Assembly (NCBI GenBank): GCA_009760855.2
Contig: WPIO01000011.1
Coordinates: forward strand, 8,336,501-8,400,500
Origin: Cristatella mucedo
Lineage: Eukaryota > Bryozoa > Phylactolaemata > Cristatellidae
Direction: 5' to 3'
DNA length: 64,000 nt
The notes beneath the pieces were generated by a model, which saw nothing but the letters and a program-made list of their open reading frames with translations, had not been told where the DNA came from and searched no databases. The translations under genes were made by a program, and so were the position numbers. Within the stretch, counting starts at the first letter, position 1; the number at the start of each line of letters is the position of its first letter. Below, one piece after another: positions 42,266 through 54,600 of the stretch.

Positions 42266-45099
42266 ACGCTCGCCCCAGACGCGCTCGTTGTTTGACTTCT
42301 CCCGGAAGAGCATGAGTCGAGACTCGAGAGAAATGGTGGTACCGTGGCAAGCCGCCAGCAAGCAGCGGCGCAGACCGCTCGCTGAATGCCACCGTTGCCG
42401 CGTGCTGCATTCTCCTGGCAGCCGGATGTACGTACGTCCGGTGCTGATGGATGGTGGCATGCGGTGGCATACCAGAACTGACCACCGGTGGCACCGGCGG
42501 GTCGCACGGGCGCAGGATGCCGGGGCGTTCACTTAGCGACATCCAACGTGCTGTGCAGCATGCATGGCTGAGCTCATCCAGCTTTGTACGATTTAGGCAG
42601 AGGGAGCACTACTAGCTGCGCAGGGACCGCATGCTTTGCTCCAATCGCGTGCCAGTGGCTGAGGTGGCTGTGGCGTGCGTGCTGTTGCCAGCGAGGCGAA
42701 TAGCCGATGTAGCAGGGTAGCGGGCCAGGCTGTGCCAGAGGGCTGCATGCATGCATGCGTGGCCAGCCTTGCTTACACGTTTGTATGCAACGAGCGTGAG
42801 CATGTCAGTTGCTCAAGAAACTTACACTGCATCCTGCAGTGCTCTGTGTAATAAATTGCGGCCCTCCCTCGAAAGTGTCCATCAGACGATGCTAGCTGCA
42901 CTACGCATCGGGTGGCGCAGTACTGCACTGCATAATACACAGCTGCAGTAGGACCCGTGAAAGGTACGTAAGTGGCTAGCTTACAGAAACAAATGGTATA
43001 TTTGATGATGACGATGTATTATCGTAACAGAGTGACTGGAGATGATGCTGGAAACCTGGTGCACAGCTACAGGTTAAGGTAGCCCAATCTGTACTTCGGT
43101 TCTGTTTAACATCGCGTATGAACGGTGACAGGCACCTTCAGAAAATGTGCAGTTTCAAATACATTTTGTTGGAATCGGTAATAGTAGTAGGAGCAGAGAC
43201 ATAAAGCAGAACTCTACCTGTTCGACTGGCCTGTGTTTACCGGATTAACCTGGCTTAAGCAGCTGTCCTGCACTACATATTCTTACCATACCCAGTATGT
43301 TCTTGGTACTTGATGATGACCAGGCAGCAGCATCCCAAATCTTGTGTGCCTAGCCGTATAGCAGAATTGGATTGCTATCCAGTGGTCTCACCAACTTCCG
43401 ATGGGCAGCTCACTGGCCATCTATGCACTCCCCATAGCAGCAGGACTGAAGCCGGCTCTACTGGGCCCTACGTTAGGCTGGCGGGTGCTAGTGGCTGCCC
43501 GGTCACTGGCTTCCAGGAGCCACGGTTCCTACCAGATGCTGGCCATGTGCTGCTGACCATGTGCTGCTGACCATGTGCTGCTGACCATGTGCTGCTTCCA
43601 GGAATGGAGTGGCTGACCTTGCTGGGCGACCTGACAGGTCATAACTGTGAGGCAGGCATTGCAAAGTTGTCTTGAAGAGTCTCCATCTCTGAGGATTTCT
43701 CTGCACATTGCGAAGGACTCGGTGCTCTCTCCTCTCTATGCAGGGGCTTCTACCCTGCCATCCCTCGCTGGATCCTGCTATCTCGCTCCATTCACCGAAT
43801 CGAGGCAACCGCGACTCGACTTCGGCTTGCAGCCAAGCTGTGCTTTTATAAATCTTTTCCTTTGTCGGTATTGTCTGGAGAGCTCAAGCCGACTCAAGTG
43901 TTCATCCATCCACCCGAGTGCTATCCGAGTGAATCGTCGTGCTGCTGCTGCTGCGTGATTTGCACGCCTCGTTATGGTGCATTACGGTGCAAACCGATCT
44001 GCATTCACGTTAGAGAGCTGGAAACAGCACTCCCACTGGCCCGAAGCTAGAAACGCCTATGATTTTGCCGGTTAGAAAACTGCTTGCACTATGAGTCGGC
44101 GGAATGCTACGTAGAATTTAGTGAGCTCAAGGATTCTCCGCGATGTATTGGAGCATGCTTTTGAATCATGCCACGTTCAGAATGAACGAACCTCAACAAC
44201 AGAACCGGCATGACCCGTGAGCAGAAGACCGTGCGGAATTTATAGCTGTTCCTAGTTTGGTGACTTTTGCAGCAGTTTACCCCCCCACCCACTCAGTTTG
44301 GAAGAGAGGTAACTGACGTAAGATTTAAGATCTTAGTTGCCCTAAGATGTTCGATGCAGGCCCTTGCGAGTCAAACCGCTTTCGTGCTAGTCGAACAGGA
44401 AGTTGTAAGCAAGGGCAATAATGCTGTGGCTAATAACCGTGCTAAGACAGGATTTCCAATGTTGGGCAACATGACTCGCTAAAGGTGGTCCAGAGAGACA
44501 AGGGGCAGCGAGCGACCTGCAGGACACCGCTTACCGGTGGGGGTGGGGTGGGGGCGTCTGCATCTCCTCTGCAAAGAAAGTGCCAATATCGTGGAGTTTG
44601 GGCGGTCCAAGTTTCCCAAGGTCGTCGTGGTGCAACGGTTTATCGGGCTATTAAAGTTGCAATTACAATAGGGTGAAACTACAGTAAGGGATTCTTGTAA
44701 TTCCTCGAGTCCCAGGCTATTTAGTTTCGCAGCCACACAAGAAAAGGACTAGCATCTCCATCATCAAGCGATCCAGGAAGTTCCTCGTGGCAGCGATTCA
44801 AGGAAAACTCACGGACCTTAATACCAAATCATCATGCACAGGACTTGGGCTCTACTAAGCCTGCAGGCGACTGCGCTCTATTGCGACTTCACTCTATTGC
44901 GACTTCACTTTATACAAGGCTGTAGTGAGAGTCACTGACCAGGAGGCAAGTTGTCAGGCCTTAGATATGTCCAATTCATGATATATACCGGAATCCCGAA
45001 GGGGTGCCACCAGCCGGCTGGCTGCTGTCTTGGGGGGGGGGAGGTGATGCTGCAGCCTCGGCTTAGCCAGCACCTTAAGCGAGGGACAGCTTAGAGAAT
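42266..45099. other. Intergenic, between PTAR1 and HBP1 (left)
   Basis: No supported gene. AATAAA at 42850-42855 is a candidate PTAR1 polyadenylation signal. A 14-base tandem repeat, CATGTGCTGCTGAC, is present about 3.8 times at 43546-43597. A stub of SINE type 2 may lie at 43735-43790. Frames at 42288-42536 and 44479-44736 have no known family. Confidence 0.45.
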
Positions 45100-45305
45100 A
45101 GAGAAATACTAGCTGATTTAACAGTCTCACTTGTATGGCAGCAGAAGAGCCTCTCTATGCAGGGGTTTCTACCTTGCCCTCCCTCGAGGAACTGCTATCA
45201 CCACACAACTTGCAGACGGCAATAAAGAATCGCTCAGTACAGGATTCGAACCCACAACCTCGGTTGTGAAGAGCGAGCACCTTACCTCCTAGGCTATCAC
45301 GGCCC
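45100..45305 (-). repeat. tRNA-derived SINE (type 2), minus orientation
   Basis: On the minus strand, box A TGATAGCCTAGGAGGTAAGG, box B GGTTGTGGGTTCGAATCC, then the body and the 3' end AAATCAGCTAGTA at about 45109-45121. Confidence 0.85.
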
Positions 45306-48300
45306 CTCTTAGAAATGCTAGCCGAGGGAGGGGGCAGCCATGTCTGCTGGGACGTGACACTGAATGAGCCACAGGAGTCAACGAGGAGCTGTCTCTCGAT
45401 GCTCTCATGCCGAGTGGTCTCTGCCATATCGGGCAGGGAGCGCCAGAGCGAGAACCAACGAGAGCCATCATGATGGCGTAAAGCAGAGGCACTGCATGCG
45501 AACCCGTGTGGCTGTATGCTACCGAAGAACACCTAGGTGATTAGTCAAGAGCACACAAATAGCCAAGATAAATGTGATTATGATCTTACGAATTCTGAGC
45601 TCTCGGATTGATGCAGGTAGGCATAGGGTCGAGCGCTACGCTGATGGCTGAAGGATGCCACCACCAGCGTGTTCGTGCCAAGCATTTTCTTACGGTGCTT
45701 TGTATGCCAGCGAGGCCGGATCGAACATAAAGCTGGTTTGTATAGATATCCATTGTAGATTATTTTCTAGTTAAAAAAGAGTGCTTGACATGATTGCCTG
45801 CAAGTGCTGGAAGCATGTGTCATTCGGCTGAGACCCGAGCACAAGCTTTGTGAAAGCCCCGTGAAAGCAAGGAAGGTCCAGTCTTGCTTACCCATTTGAT
45901 TTTGCTCATAAACGTTGCACTTCTAGGCTACACAAGAGCCGGATTTTTATTAGCACCGCCTTATAGCATGCAGACCAGAAATTATGCCGAGAGGCAGCTC
46001 TTTCCTTATAGGGATCTAGACGGTCACCGTGACGTCATGCCTCAAGTACTGCACAATATTCAAAATAAAACTAGCTAAAGGATTTCAATTTTGTTCTTTC
46101 GTACACAGTGCTTTCCTAATCCATTGGACATGGAATAAGTAAATATAAAAAATCTTTTGTTACTCACAAACTGCATCTGTGGTCAGGCCAGGATATTTTG
46201 AAATTCTTTGAATTTACTGTTAGTCATAGTGCACACACGTAAGTTGGCACGTGTAGCACGCATTCTGCCGCTATCCGAATTAAAGAGCGCTAGGCTGACA
46301 GAATGCAACAGAGTAGTAGCCACACAAGTGTACAGGTGAGACATTAAAGGAGACGGTGGGAGCTCACACATCGGAGCGAGGCGGGGCTTTCAACAAGATA
46401 TACTGGACTTGGAACAACATTGCGTCGTTACCAAGGACGGCATAACAAAAACATGATGGGGGAATATGTTCGGATGGGGCTTCTTTGGGAAATGACTTAC
46501 AATAGCCACAAATCGAGAACATGTACTCATTTCTGAACCACCTTGAGTGGTAATTTTTGTATGACTTAAATATATGTTAAATTTGATTCATGTGCTGTTT
46601 ATTCTGACTAAATGTGAACCAAAAGATTCAAATTTTGTCAGCTTTCTCATCGAAAATAGGTTAATTTCAAGAATCACCACCATGGTCACCAAAGTAAAGT
46701 TTGCTGGGAATAATGGGCCATTTTCTATACTTCTGAGGCACAAGTAATTAGAAATTAACACTAACCCGGGTCAAACAAGTGTTACATAATGTAATTGCTT
46801 TGGAGACCGTAATGCACATAATTATTTTATAGAGATAGCTGCACAATTAGCATTTTTGTGCTGGCGATTGCAACCAATGACCAAAGAGCTCTGATTAGAG
46901 AAAACACCTGGCCAGGAATGAGTACGTGCGGCTGGTAGTCAGCTAGCAAATGCACAGCATAAACTAACGATCAGAGTCTCCACAACATCTGAAAACCATT
47001 ACGTGGTACGTGCACAGTGCGCTTGTCTTTGTGCGTGTGTGTTTGTTTGTCCGTGTGCGTAGAAGTGTGGCTGTGCACGAGCGAGAGCATCTATGCAGCC
47101 GTCGAACATCATGCTGCTTCAATAAAGTTTTATTTTTTCTATCACCACCAGGTCCTGTCGCAGCGAATAGCACCGCAGGCGTAATGTGAAACCGTATTTA
47201 ATATAGTAATAAGTGATAAGCATTAAAAAATATTTCAACCTCATTAGGTTGTACATACAGTTTAGCAAGCTTTGGCAACAAGCAGACTGGTTCTCCAGCT
47301 GCATGCCTTATCTTAGTGATTTGCCTGCTATATAAGCACACAGATGTTACATTTTTTCAAATTCTACCGACGGATAAACCCGTCCCACTAGTCCCTCTAA
47401 GGCACTCCGGCCGAGCGTAAAAGTAATGTTACATAGAATGACGAACGTTAGGCGTCACAATATATCCCATGCAAAGCCAGCACCAATCGTCAATAAGGAG
47501 GAAAACCAGGATCAATCAAAAATCCAGTTCACAATCTGTTGCAGATAAAACTGCAGGCTATAGCTATCTTTGGAGCTATATCTCGAGCGTAATCTTGGAA
47601 GTCAATGTCACCGGCCATAATCGAATTCACACACACACACATCGAATGCTGCGAGTGCAGTGTGTCAACTTAGGATCAACTACAAACTACAACCCACAGG
47701 ACTTTTGAAGATGGTTGATGCACTTCATCGGCACACCATTCCATTCGCTATTAGCAACTCTTGCATCAAGGAGCCTACAGAGCCGCAGTCGGGGCCACAG
47801 ACACGTGCCTACAGTGAGGCATCTGCAACACATCCTACGGTGAATCTGTGGGGCGTGTGTGGGTGTGTGCGCGCAAGTGCACGCGATGTGCAGTGTGTGC
47901 GTGCGCCCGTGTGCATACAGGCTAGCCTTCGGGGAGCATTGGCAGCAGCTTACTTGCTGCTCCCAGGGCAGTGGAAAAAACTAGTGGAACGCCGAGTAAA
48001 ACTGGATCCTGAGCAAATGGAGTCTTGAGCTAGCCCGGTCAGCAAGCGTCGGAGTTGACCTCCAGTCCAGATCCGCATGATTGATTGCAAGATGAATGCC
48101 GGGATCTTGATTGTGCCGACCGAGAGGCGATGACGTGCCAGCTGACCGGTGCCCGCGGTGACGAAGAACGACGTAGGGGCTGTCGGCCAGCTACGGCAGC
48201 AGCGCTGCCGACACATCGAGCCGAAGCTTCACTACGGCAAGCAGCTCTGCAATCAGTAATCGACATACTGGCGGCACTCTCCGCCAGGGGCGCTCCTAAA

Positions 48301-48383
48301 GGACCTGATCCCTTCACGGTCCCCTTGCCACCAACCCCCCCCCCCCCCCCCCCGCCAAACAGCATTTCGACAGCGAGCTCAGC
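45306..48383. other. Intergenic and 3' flank of HBP1
   Basis: No supported gene. A short frame at 45884-46078 lacks an ATG start and ends near AATAAA at 46065, so it could be the end of an unknown exon. A pair of opposing polyadenylation hexamers (AATAAA and TTTATT) lies at 47120-47135. Frames at 47660-48028 and 48085-48387 run opposite to the HBP1 end and are unassigned. A run of about 17 C sits at 48337-48353. Confidence 0.4.
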
Positions 48384-48654
48384 CTAATAAGAGGGGGGAG
48401 AGGAAGGAGCTTGCTCGCTGGAGACTGAGAGGAGAGTGAGTGGCTGTGAGCGCAGTCGCAGCGTGGGGGGAGGGGCACTCTCTCTCTCGACGGCTGACGA
48501 CGCTCCTACCTCGGACGCTGAGCGCTTCCTCTTCCAGCAGTCGGGATTCAGCCTCTTGTGCTGCTCTGCCAGCGCCTTCGCTTCGAGAGCAAACCCGCGC
48601 CGCTCTTCGTTGCGCATTTTCTTCCAACGGTCGCCAAGCAACACACTAATAGCT
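48384..48654 (-). CDS. HBP1: HBP1 last exon, second half of the HMG box
   Basis: Acceptor GGTTGTAG. Encodes AISVLLGDRWKKMRNEERR, then LNPDCWKRKR, and continues into a Ser/Pro-rich C-terminus of about 45 residues, longer than in vertebrates, to TAG at 48384-48386. Confidence 0.95.
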
Positions 48655-51600
48655 CTACAACCAGGGTCGTGGCCGAGTTTGTGAACAGGCATCGCGATGC
48701 TCACCACGTGCCATCGTAGAGCGCCATTGCTGAGGTGTACACACACAAACACGCACGTGCACGCACATGCACACAACACACACAGAGGGAGGGAGAGAGG
48801 GAGACAGAGACAGGGTGCACTTGCACACGGACAACAGCGAAGGCATAGCGCACACACCAGTGCTCTCTGTGTGCTCGCGCATGTGTTTGCGCAGTGTGGC
48901 GGTGCAAGAACACATCGTGAACCGTCGGCAACCGGGAGGTCAAAGGCAAGGAGGTAGAGGATCAGTCGCCGAGCTTATAACAGCGAGCACGCTCCGCCTG
49001 GATGGTGCAAATGCAATGCTAGCAGTGCCTCGTCACTAAACGGTGAACTGCTGGGCTATTGCATATGCACACACTCATGGCCACTGGCCGAGAGGGTCAG
49101 GCTACAGTCAGGAGAAAATGCATAACAGACAATGTCTACAAGAGAGAGGGCCAAAACGTATCTCGGAACAAGCCCATTCTCCCTAACAGCAACACCAACT
49201 ATTTTCAACAAGGATACCGCCCCACCTGCTCGTCTGTCATTCATTGTAGCCATGTCGGTTTAAATTAAGGCAACGATGACCTGCCATGCCTGTCATCTAT
49301 AGTGCCGGTCCTAAACCCAATATCTAATTTGCCTTAATAGCGGGTTTGCTGATGTTTTGAGCCAAGCATTTAGAACCACTTTCAATAACGGCTATGGAAC
49401 AGACAGAAAACACCGCAGGGCGCCCAACCGTAGAGCTGCTGCAGAGACCGCAGCTACCAAGCCCTCCGGCTCCTCCTCCCGGTCGCCACTCGGTCGACTG
49501 GCTGTTCTGCTAGCCAGCAGATCAGAGCCTTTGCCATGTGTCTCCAACTAGCACCAACAGGGCATCGACAGAGGGCCCTCGGCACTATCACTTAAATTCA
49601 TGCACAAGACGGTGTCCTCAATAATAATAATAGTAATAACAATAGTAGTAGTAGTAATCATAGTAATAGTAACAGTGCATTCGTACACAACCCTGAGAGA
49701 ACTAAACCTGGGCCAGCGGCCTAAGTATAGCAAACAGCATGCTCGGCAGCGCCGCTCCGTGAATATGAACGAATGCAAACATAAACACAGCAAGCATAAA
49801 CATAAACATAAGGAAAAAAATGCAAACACAGGTCAAAGCAAGCTCTCAAGTTCCAACGACAGTGTGGCATGCAGCCACAGAGCCAAACGTCCCAGGAAAC
49901 ATGAGGAGTTCGGCAGGCTGAAGCTATCACTTAGTAGCCACTACGAGGTTAGGGCGAGGGATAGACTAGGACTATCCCGATAATACTCTGTAGAGGAAGG
50001 ACTAGGAAAGGAAATCCTCATCCCCAGACTTCGGCCTCCAGGCAGAAGGAAGGGGGTCGTGGTTCCCTAGGCTGAAGCGTCCCCCTTTGCTGCCCCCAGC
50101 TCTTTTCCCAGCTCTTACCGTGCTGCTCTACAGCCGGTGGCAGTGATGAGCGCTGCCTGGCAACGGCATTCCACGAGCCTCACCTCATCCAGGCGACATG
50201 AGGCACGCCACGTCAGCTTATCTAATAGCAGCTACCGTCAGCCTTGCTTAGCGGCACCGTCCAGCAATAGCAGCCACCCACACTCCCCAGTGCCGCAGCG
50301 ACTGACGCAACATAACATGTTGCCATCCACACTAACTTCAACTAGGCAAGGGACTGCTCGACGGGTGCAAGCACGAATGGCCCGTGGTCGTTGACGTGTT
50401 CTAGGCGAGACCGGACAATAGCACCTCCACAGAGTCTGAGCTGCGAGCTCAAAGCCAGGGTGACGAGACGAGGTCACACAGCAGCAGCCAGCCCTCGGGC
50501 ACACTGCGCCGTAGGATGGAGCAGGCCGGGCCAAAGGAGGCCTGACCAAAGGGGGAGCAGGCGGCAGCCTACCTGTTGTCCTTTCCTGGATACATCTGCG
50601 TGTACTCGATCCTGAATTTCTTGGCAAAGAGCATGAAAGCGTTCATCGGCCGCTTGGCCTTCAGCAGGCTGGCGTCTGCATCGTGCCTGTTCCTCAGAGG
50701 CGACAGCGGGTAAGACTGAGACAGCGGCGATCCGTCGTCGTGCTCTTGATCGCTTCGTCTCAGCTGCATGTCAAAGGCAAACATGGCGGTGGCGTAACTC
50801 ACGCTGGACCGAAGCGCTCCGATGGACAGAATCGCACGACGGTCGATGGCAGGCACAAACGCAAGGGCCTGGCATCCAGCACGGTGCTGTGCACGCACAC
50901 ACACGAAACCTCTGGTTCAGCAGAGTCGGTCATTTCAAATGAGCCGCAGCAGACTAGGGCATTTAATGCAGCAGCACCAAACCAAGCTACTTGATTGTCG
51001 AAAAGACCACTGGTAAACGAAGCGTGCCATCGAGAGGCATGAAAAGAAGGAGGCTGCAGCTTTTAGTTTGAGATTATTTGTTGGCACATGGACTGTGCAG
51101 AACCTCCCCCACCACCATCCGGATTAGCTACCCCCTGGTCGTAACAAGCTGAATGACAAGTCGCTAACAAGCTGACTGCTTGCACATAGGATGGTGGGAC
51201 GAAGCGAGGCAATCCTTTCCAGCACATGCAGGTGCCTCAGCCTTCGAAGACCGAGGTCTCGGACTGAGAGAGCCCCTGCGGCATAAGTGGAGTGCCTGGA
51301 TAGAGATTAGGTTTTTTCTTAGGGAACTACACAAATGATTTATATATTTTTATTTTATTTTTTATGTAACGTGCCTAGAAAGAAACTTGGTCCACTTAGG
51401 ATACTACATGGATTTTTATCATTATCATAATAATAATAATATTATTATTACTATAATTATCTGCAAACAGGCACATAATGGAGACAGTATTTCGAAGCCA
51501 CACGGAGAGTGCCAGTATGCCAGTAGTGTTGGGATCACTTATCTATGAGCAACAGCCATGTCATGATGAAGCAATGGAACGGGAGGGAGAGAAGCAGTGA

Positions 51601-54600
51601 AGGGCAGATATTTGCTCACACGACACAACGTCACAACATGTAGAGGTGGCTGCGAGCAACGGAGGTAGAGCAGAGCCAAAGCAAGACACGTCTATACAGC
51701 GGGTGCGAGTGCATGTGTGCGCGTGCATGAGATACAGAGAAACGATGAACTCTTGTACTGAGTCACTCTAACAGCAAGTCACTACTAGTGGCAGTAACCC
51801 ACATCGCCCCTGTACCAACAAAATCTGCTTTATTTCGGATCTAATTTTGATTCAATATTCTAGAAATCGCCCCTTTCTAGTACTGGATGATGTCAGCACT
51901 CATTAATAATAATATCGTCTTTTTGTATAGTGCCCTAAGTGAACCATACATATCAAGCATTAATTTTGATAAGCCGAAAGACCCCTTATGTGCCGAATTG
52001 AGTATATTGCCTGATTCATTTTCTATCGTGGTTCATGCGTATAGGCTATGCTCACAACTAAGGTCACACTCTCAACTGAATATTCTCCTGCGGTTTCATG
52101 CTGTCAACTCTTATTAATATAACATTCTGCACATCTGACCGAATACAGATCTCATTCTCTCTGCAGAGCAGTACATGCTACCGTCGGTAATTCACTCTTA
52201 TGTGAATTGCAAAACCTTAAAAGGCTCTGTCATTGATGCTTTCTGCAAAAAACCTTCCTTGCACCTTCAGCTCAATCGTCCATCGAAGGTTCCCTAACTG
52301 GTGGAATAATCCCGCTCTGGATATGTTTGATCATCCGACTAAGTACAACGTATGTCCTCGCCAAGATGCCCTGCGGTTTCCAGAAGACAAAAAACTAGCT
52401 AAAAGTAAGAAAAAGCTGAGCAAATCATACACAAGATGACGACTGAGTGTCAATTGACTAGCATACGAGGACTGGTGTAGGTTGTACCAACCGTCCTAAT
52501 TCAGGCTAAATCTCGATTCTTTATGAACATAACAGGATCACTAATGTCAACTCCAAAAACTCTGACGTCGTCCGTCAAGAATCTCCTTGACGACTCCCGC
52601 ATCAGCAAAATAACTAGCGATCCACACGACAATCTACCAGATCGCTTCTTTGCAAGCAAGATACACGGCAGCAGAGAGTCCACCCTCAAGAAGACTGCTG
52701 CCCTCTAGACACCATACCTACTGTCCACCTGAAATATCCAGATTTGCTGCTGCCCTGCATAATTAAAACAACAGACATGTACAGGTTTTGTCCCAGCATC
52801 CCTTAAAGAGGCTTGGCTTGCCACTTATTACGAAGTCGGCACTAGATGCGGAGAACTTGAGCAACTTCTGCCCAAGTTTCCCTAGCGCTGTTCCTATCAA
52901 TACACTGGAACAAGCGAGTCGTAGCAGACCAGTTAAACTCCTGCAGTAAACTCTACATCAAAACTTCCAACCTAGCGATTACGTTCTAGTCAGTTTTAGC
53001 ACTACTTCGAGTGTATAACGACCTTCTCAGTTCCCTGCTAGCTCAGCTGGATCTCTCCCGGGATTTATACACCATTGATCACCAAGTCCTTCTTTAGCTC
53101 CTACTGTTTCACCTGAGCATCACTAGCAATTTAGCTGCAATGGCTTTGGTCCCATCTTAGTGGGAGAATTCGGAGTGTAGATGTCAACGGCTAAAGGTTA
53201 TCTGATAAGCCTTTTAAAGTGTGGCACACACCAGGCATCCGTTCATAGTCTATTTCTTTTCACAATTCGTTCTCTCCCTCTTGCAAATGTAATTGCTAGG
53301 CACAACCTAGTCTTCAATTTCTAGGCAGATGACACATTAACTGTACATGCACTTCGATTCCTCCCTGCCTTCCATAACCTCAAACTTTCTCTCTCAAAAC
53401 CATTGCAGGCTGTTTTGCTAACATTTGCACTTGAACGACTGTAAACTATCTCAAATTGAAAGGCGATAAAGTAATTTACTAGCTATGGGCAAACCTTCAC
53501 CCTGACACTAGAAAGCCGAGGCCTTGAGAAGGGTTCACCCAGCATATTCTCTGTACCACAATCTGGACACCTAGATTTCGTGCAGATTCAACGGGAGATA
53601 TGCTGGCACAGCCGATTGTAAGCATTAATAAAAAACTTTCCACGTTTTGAGTCACACTCAATTTGCCCATAACTAGTAAGTTGGTTTTATCGTCATTTAA
53701 TTTGAGAAAGTTTGCTGCCATCTACATGCAGATGTCAGGAATATATATGCAGCAAGAGAGTTGAGAGTTTGTCAAGCTGGAAGGAATCAAAGCAAAGGTA
53801 CAACTGAGTGTCATCTGCATAGAAGTGAAAGTCTATATTGTGCTTGGCCATCACATCGGCAAGAAGGGGAGTTAAACAGTCAAGAGAACCGAGCCAAGCA
53901 CAGAGCCCTGAGGTACCCCACACTTCAGTGATTCCTCGGATGATCTTTTATCTGTTCACATCACTTCTCTGGAGTCAGGCCACTGAGATATGACTTAAAA
54001 AACTGTTGTAGTTGAGTTCCAGTGATGCTCATATGACATGAGGGGCACTTGAGAAGGACTTGGTGATCAACAGTACTGAAAGCTGCCGAAAAATAAAACA
54101 AAACAAGCAGAGAGACTTTGCCTAAGTCTGTATTCCTGAGGAGGTCAGCAAACAGACCCCATCTTGGGCAACAAAGAATGCGAGAAGCATAGCCGAGTTA
54201 GGAGGGCAGTCGATTAAGTAAGTAGCATGGACGTGCCGGCATAGGACGGCTGTAAAGGTTGTGCCAGAGTTGGCAGCAGGAGAGAAGATATCGTTCCATA
54301 AGAATTGCAGAAGCTAGTTATAGGGTCTACGATCTGAGAGCAAAATGCCCCAACCAACAGGAAACAGTGGCATGCCTTCATTGACATTAAAAGACATGGC
54401 TTGCAGCTCATTGTTTACAGTGAATTTCGATGGGGGGGAGGCTCCACCAGCAATGGAGTTTGCTGCTTAATTGTAGAAGCTTTAAGATATTCCTCAAAGC
54501 TGATGATGGATATGAAAAGCAAAACCATTACCTAACCACAACAGTAACGTGGACAGGGCAGAATGCCAGCAGCTGCACCTCGGTATCTTTGCTTTTTAAA

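Noticed and set aside
43546-43597. Possible CRISPR-like array
   Set aside because: The 14-base units are directly tandem with no spacers; it is a simple minisatellite in an animal genome.
45884-46078. Possible small secreted protein
   Set aside because: The frame has a hydrophobic start but no ATG, and no homologue I can recognise.
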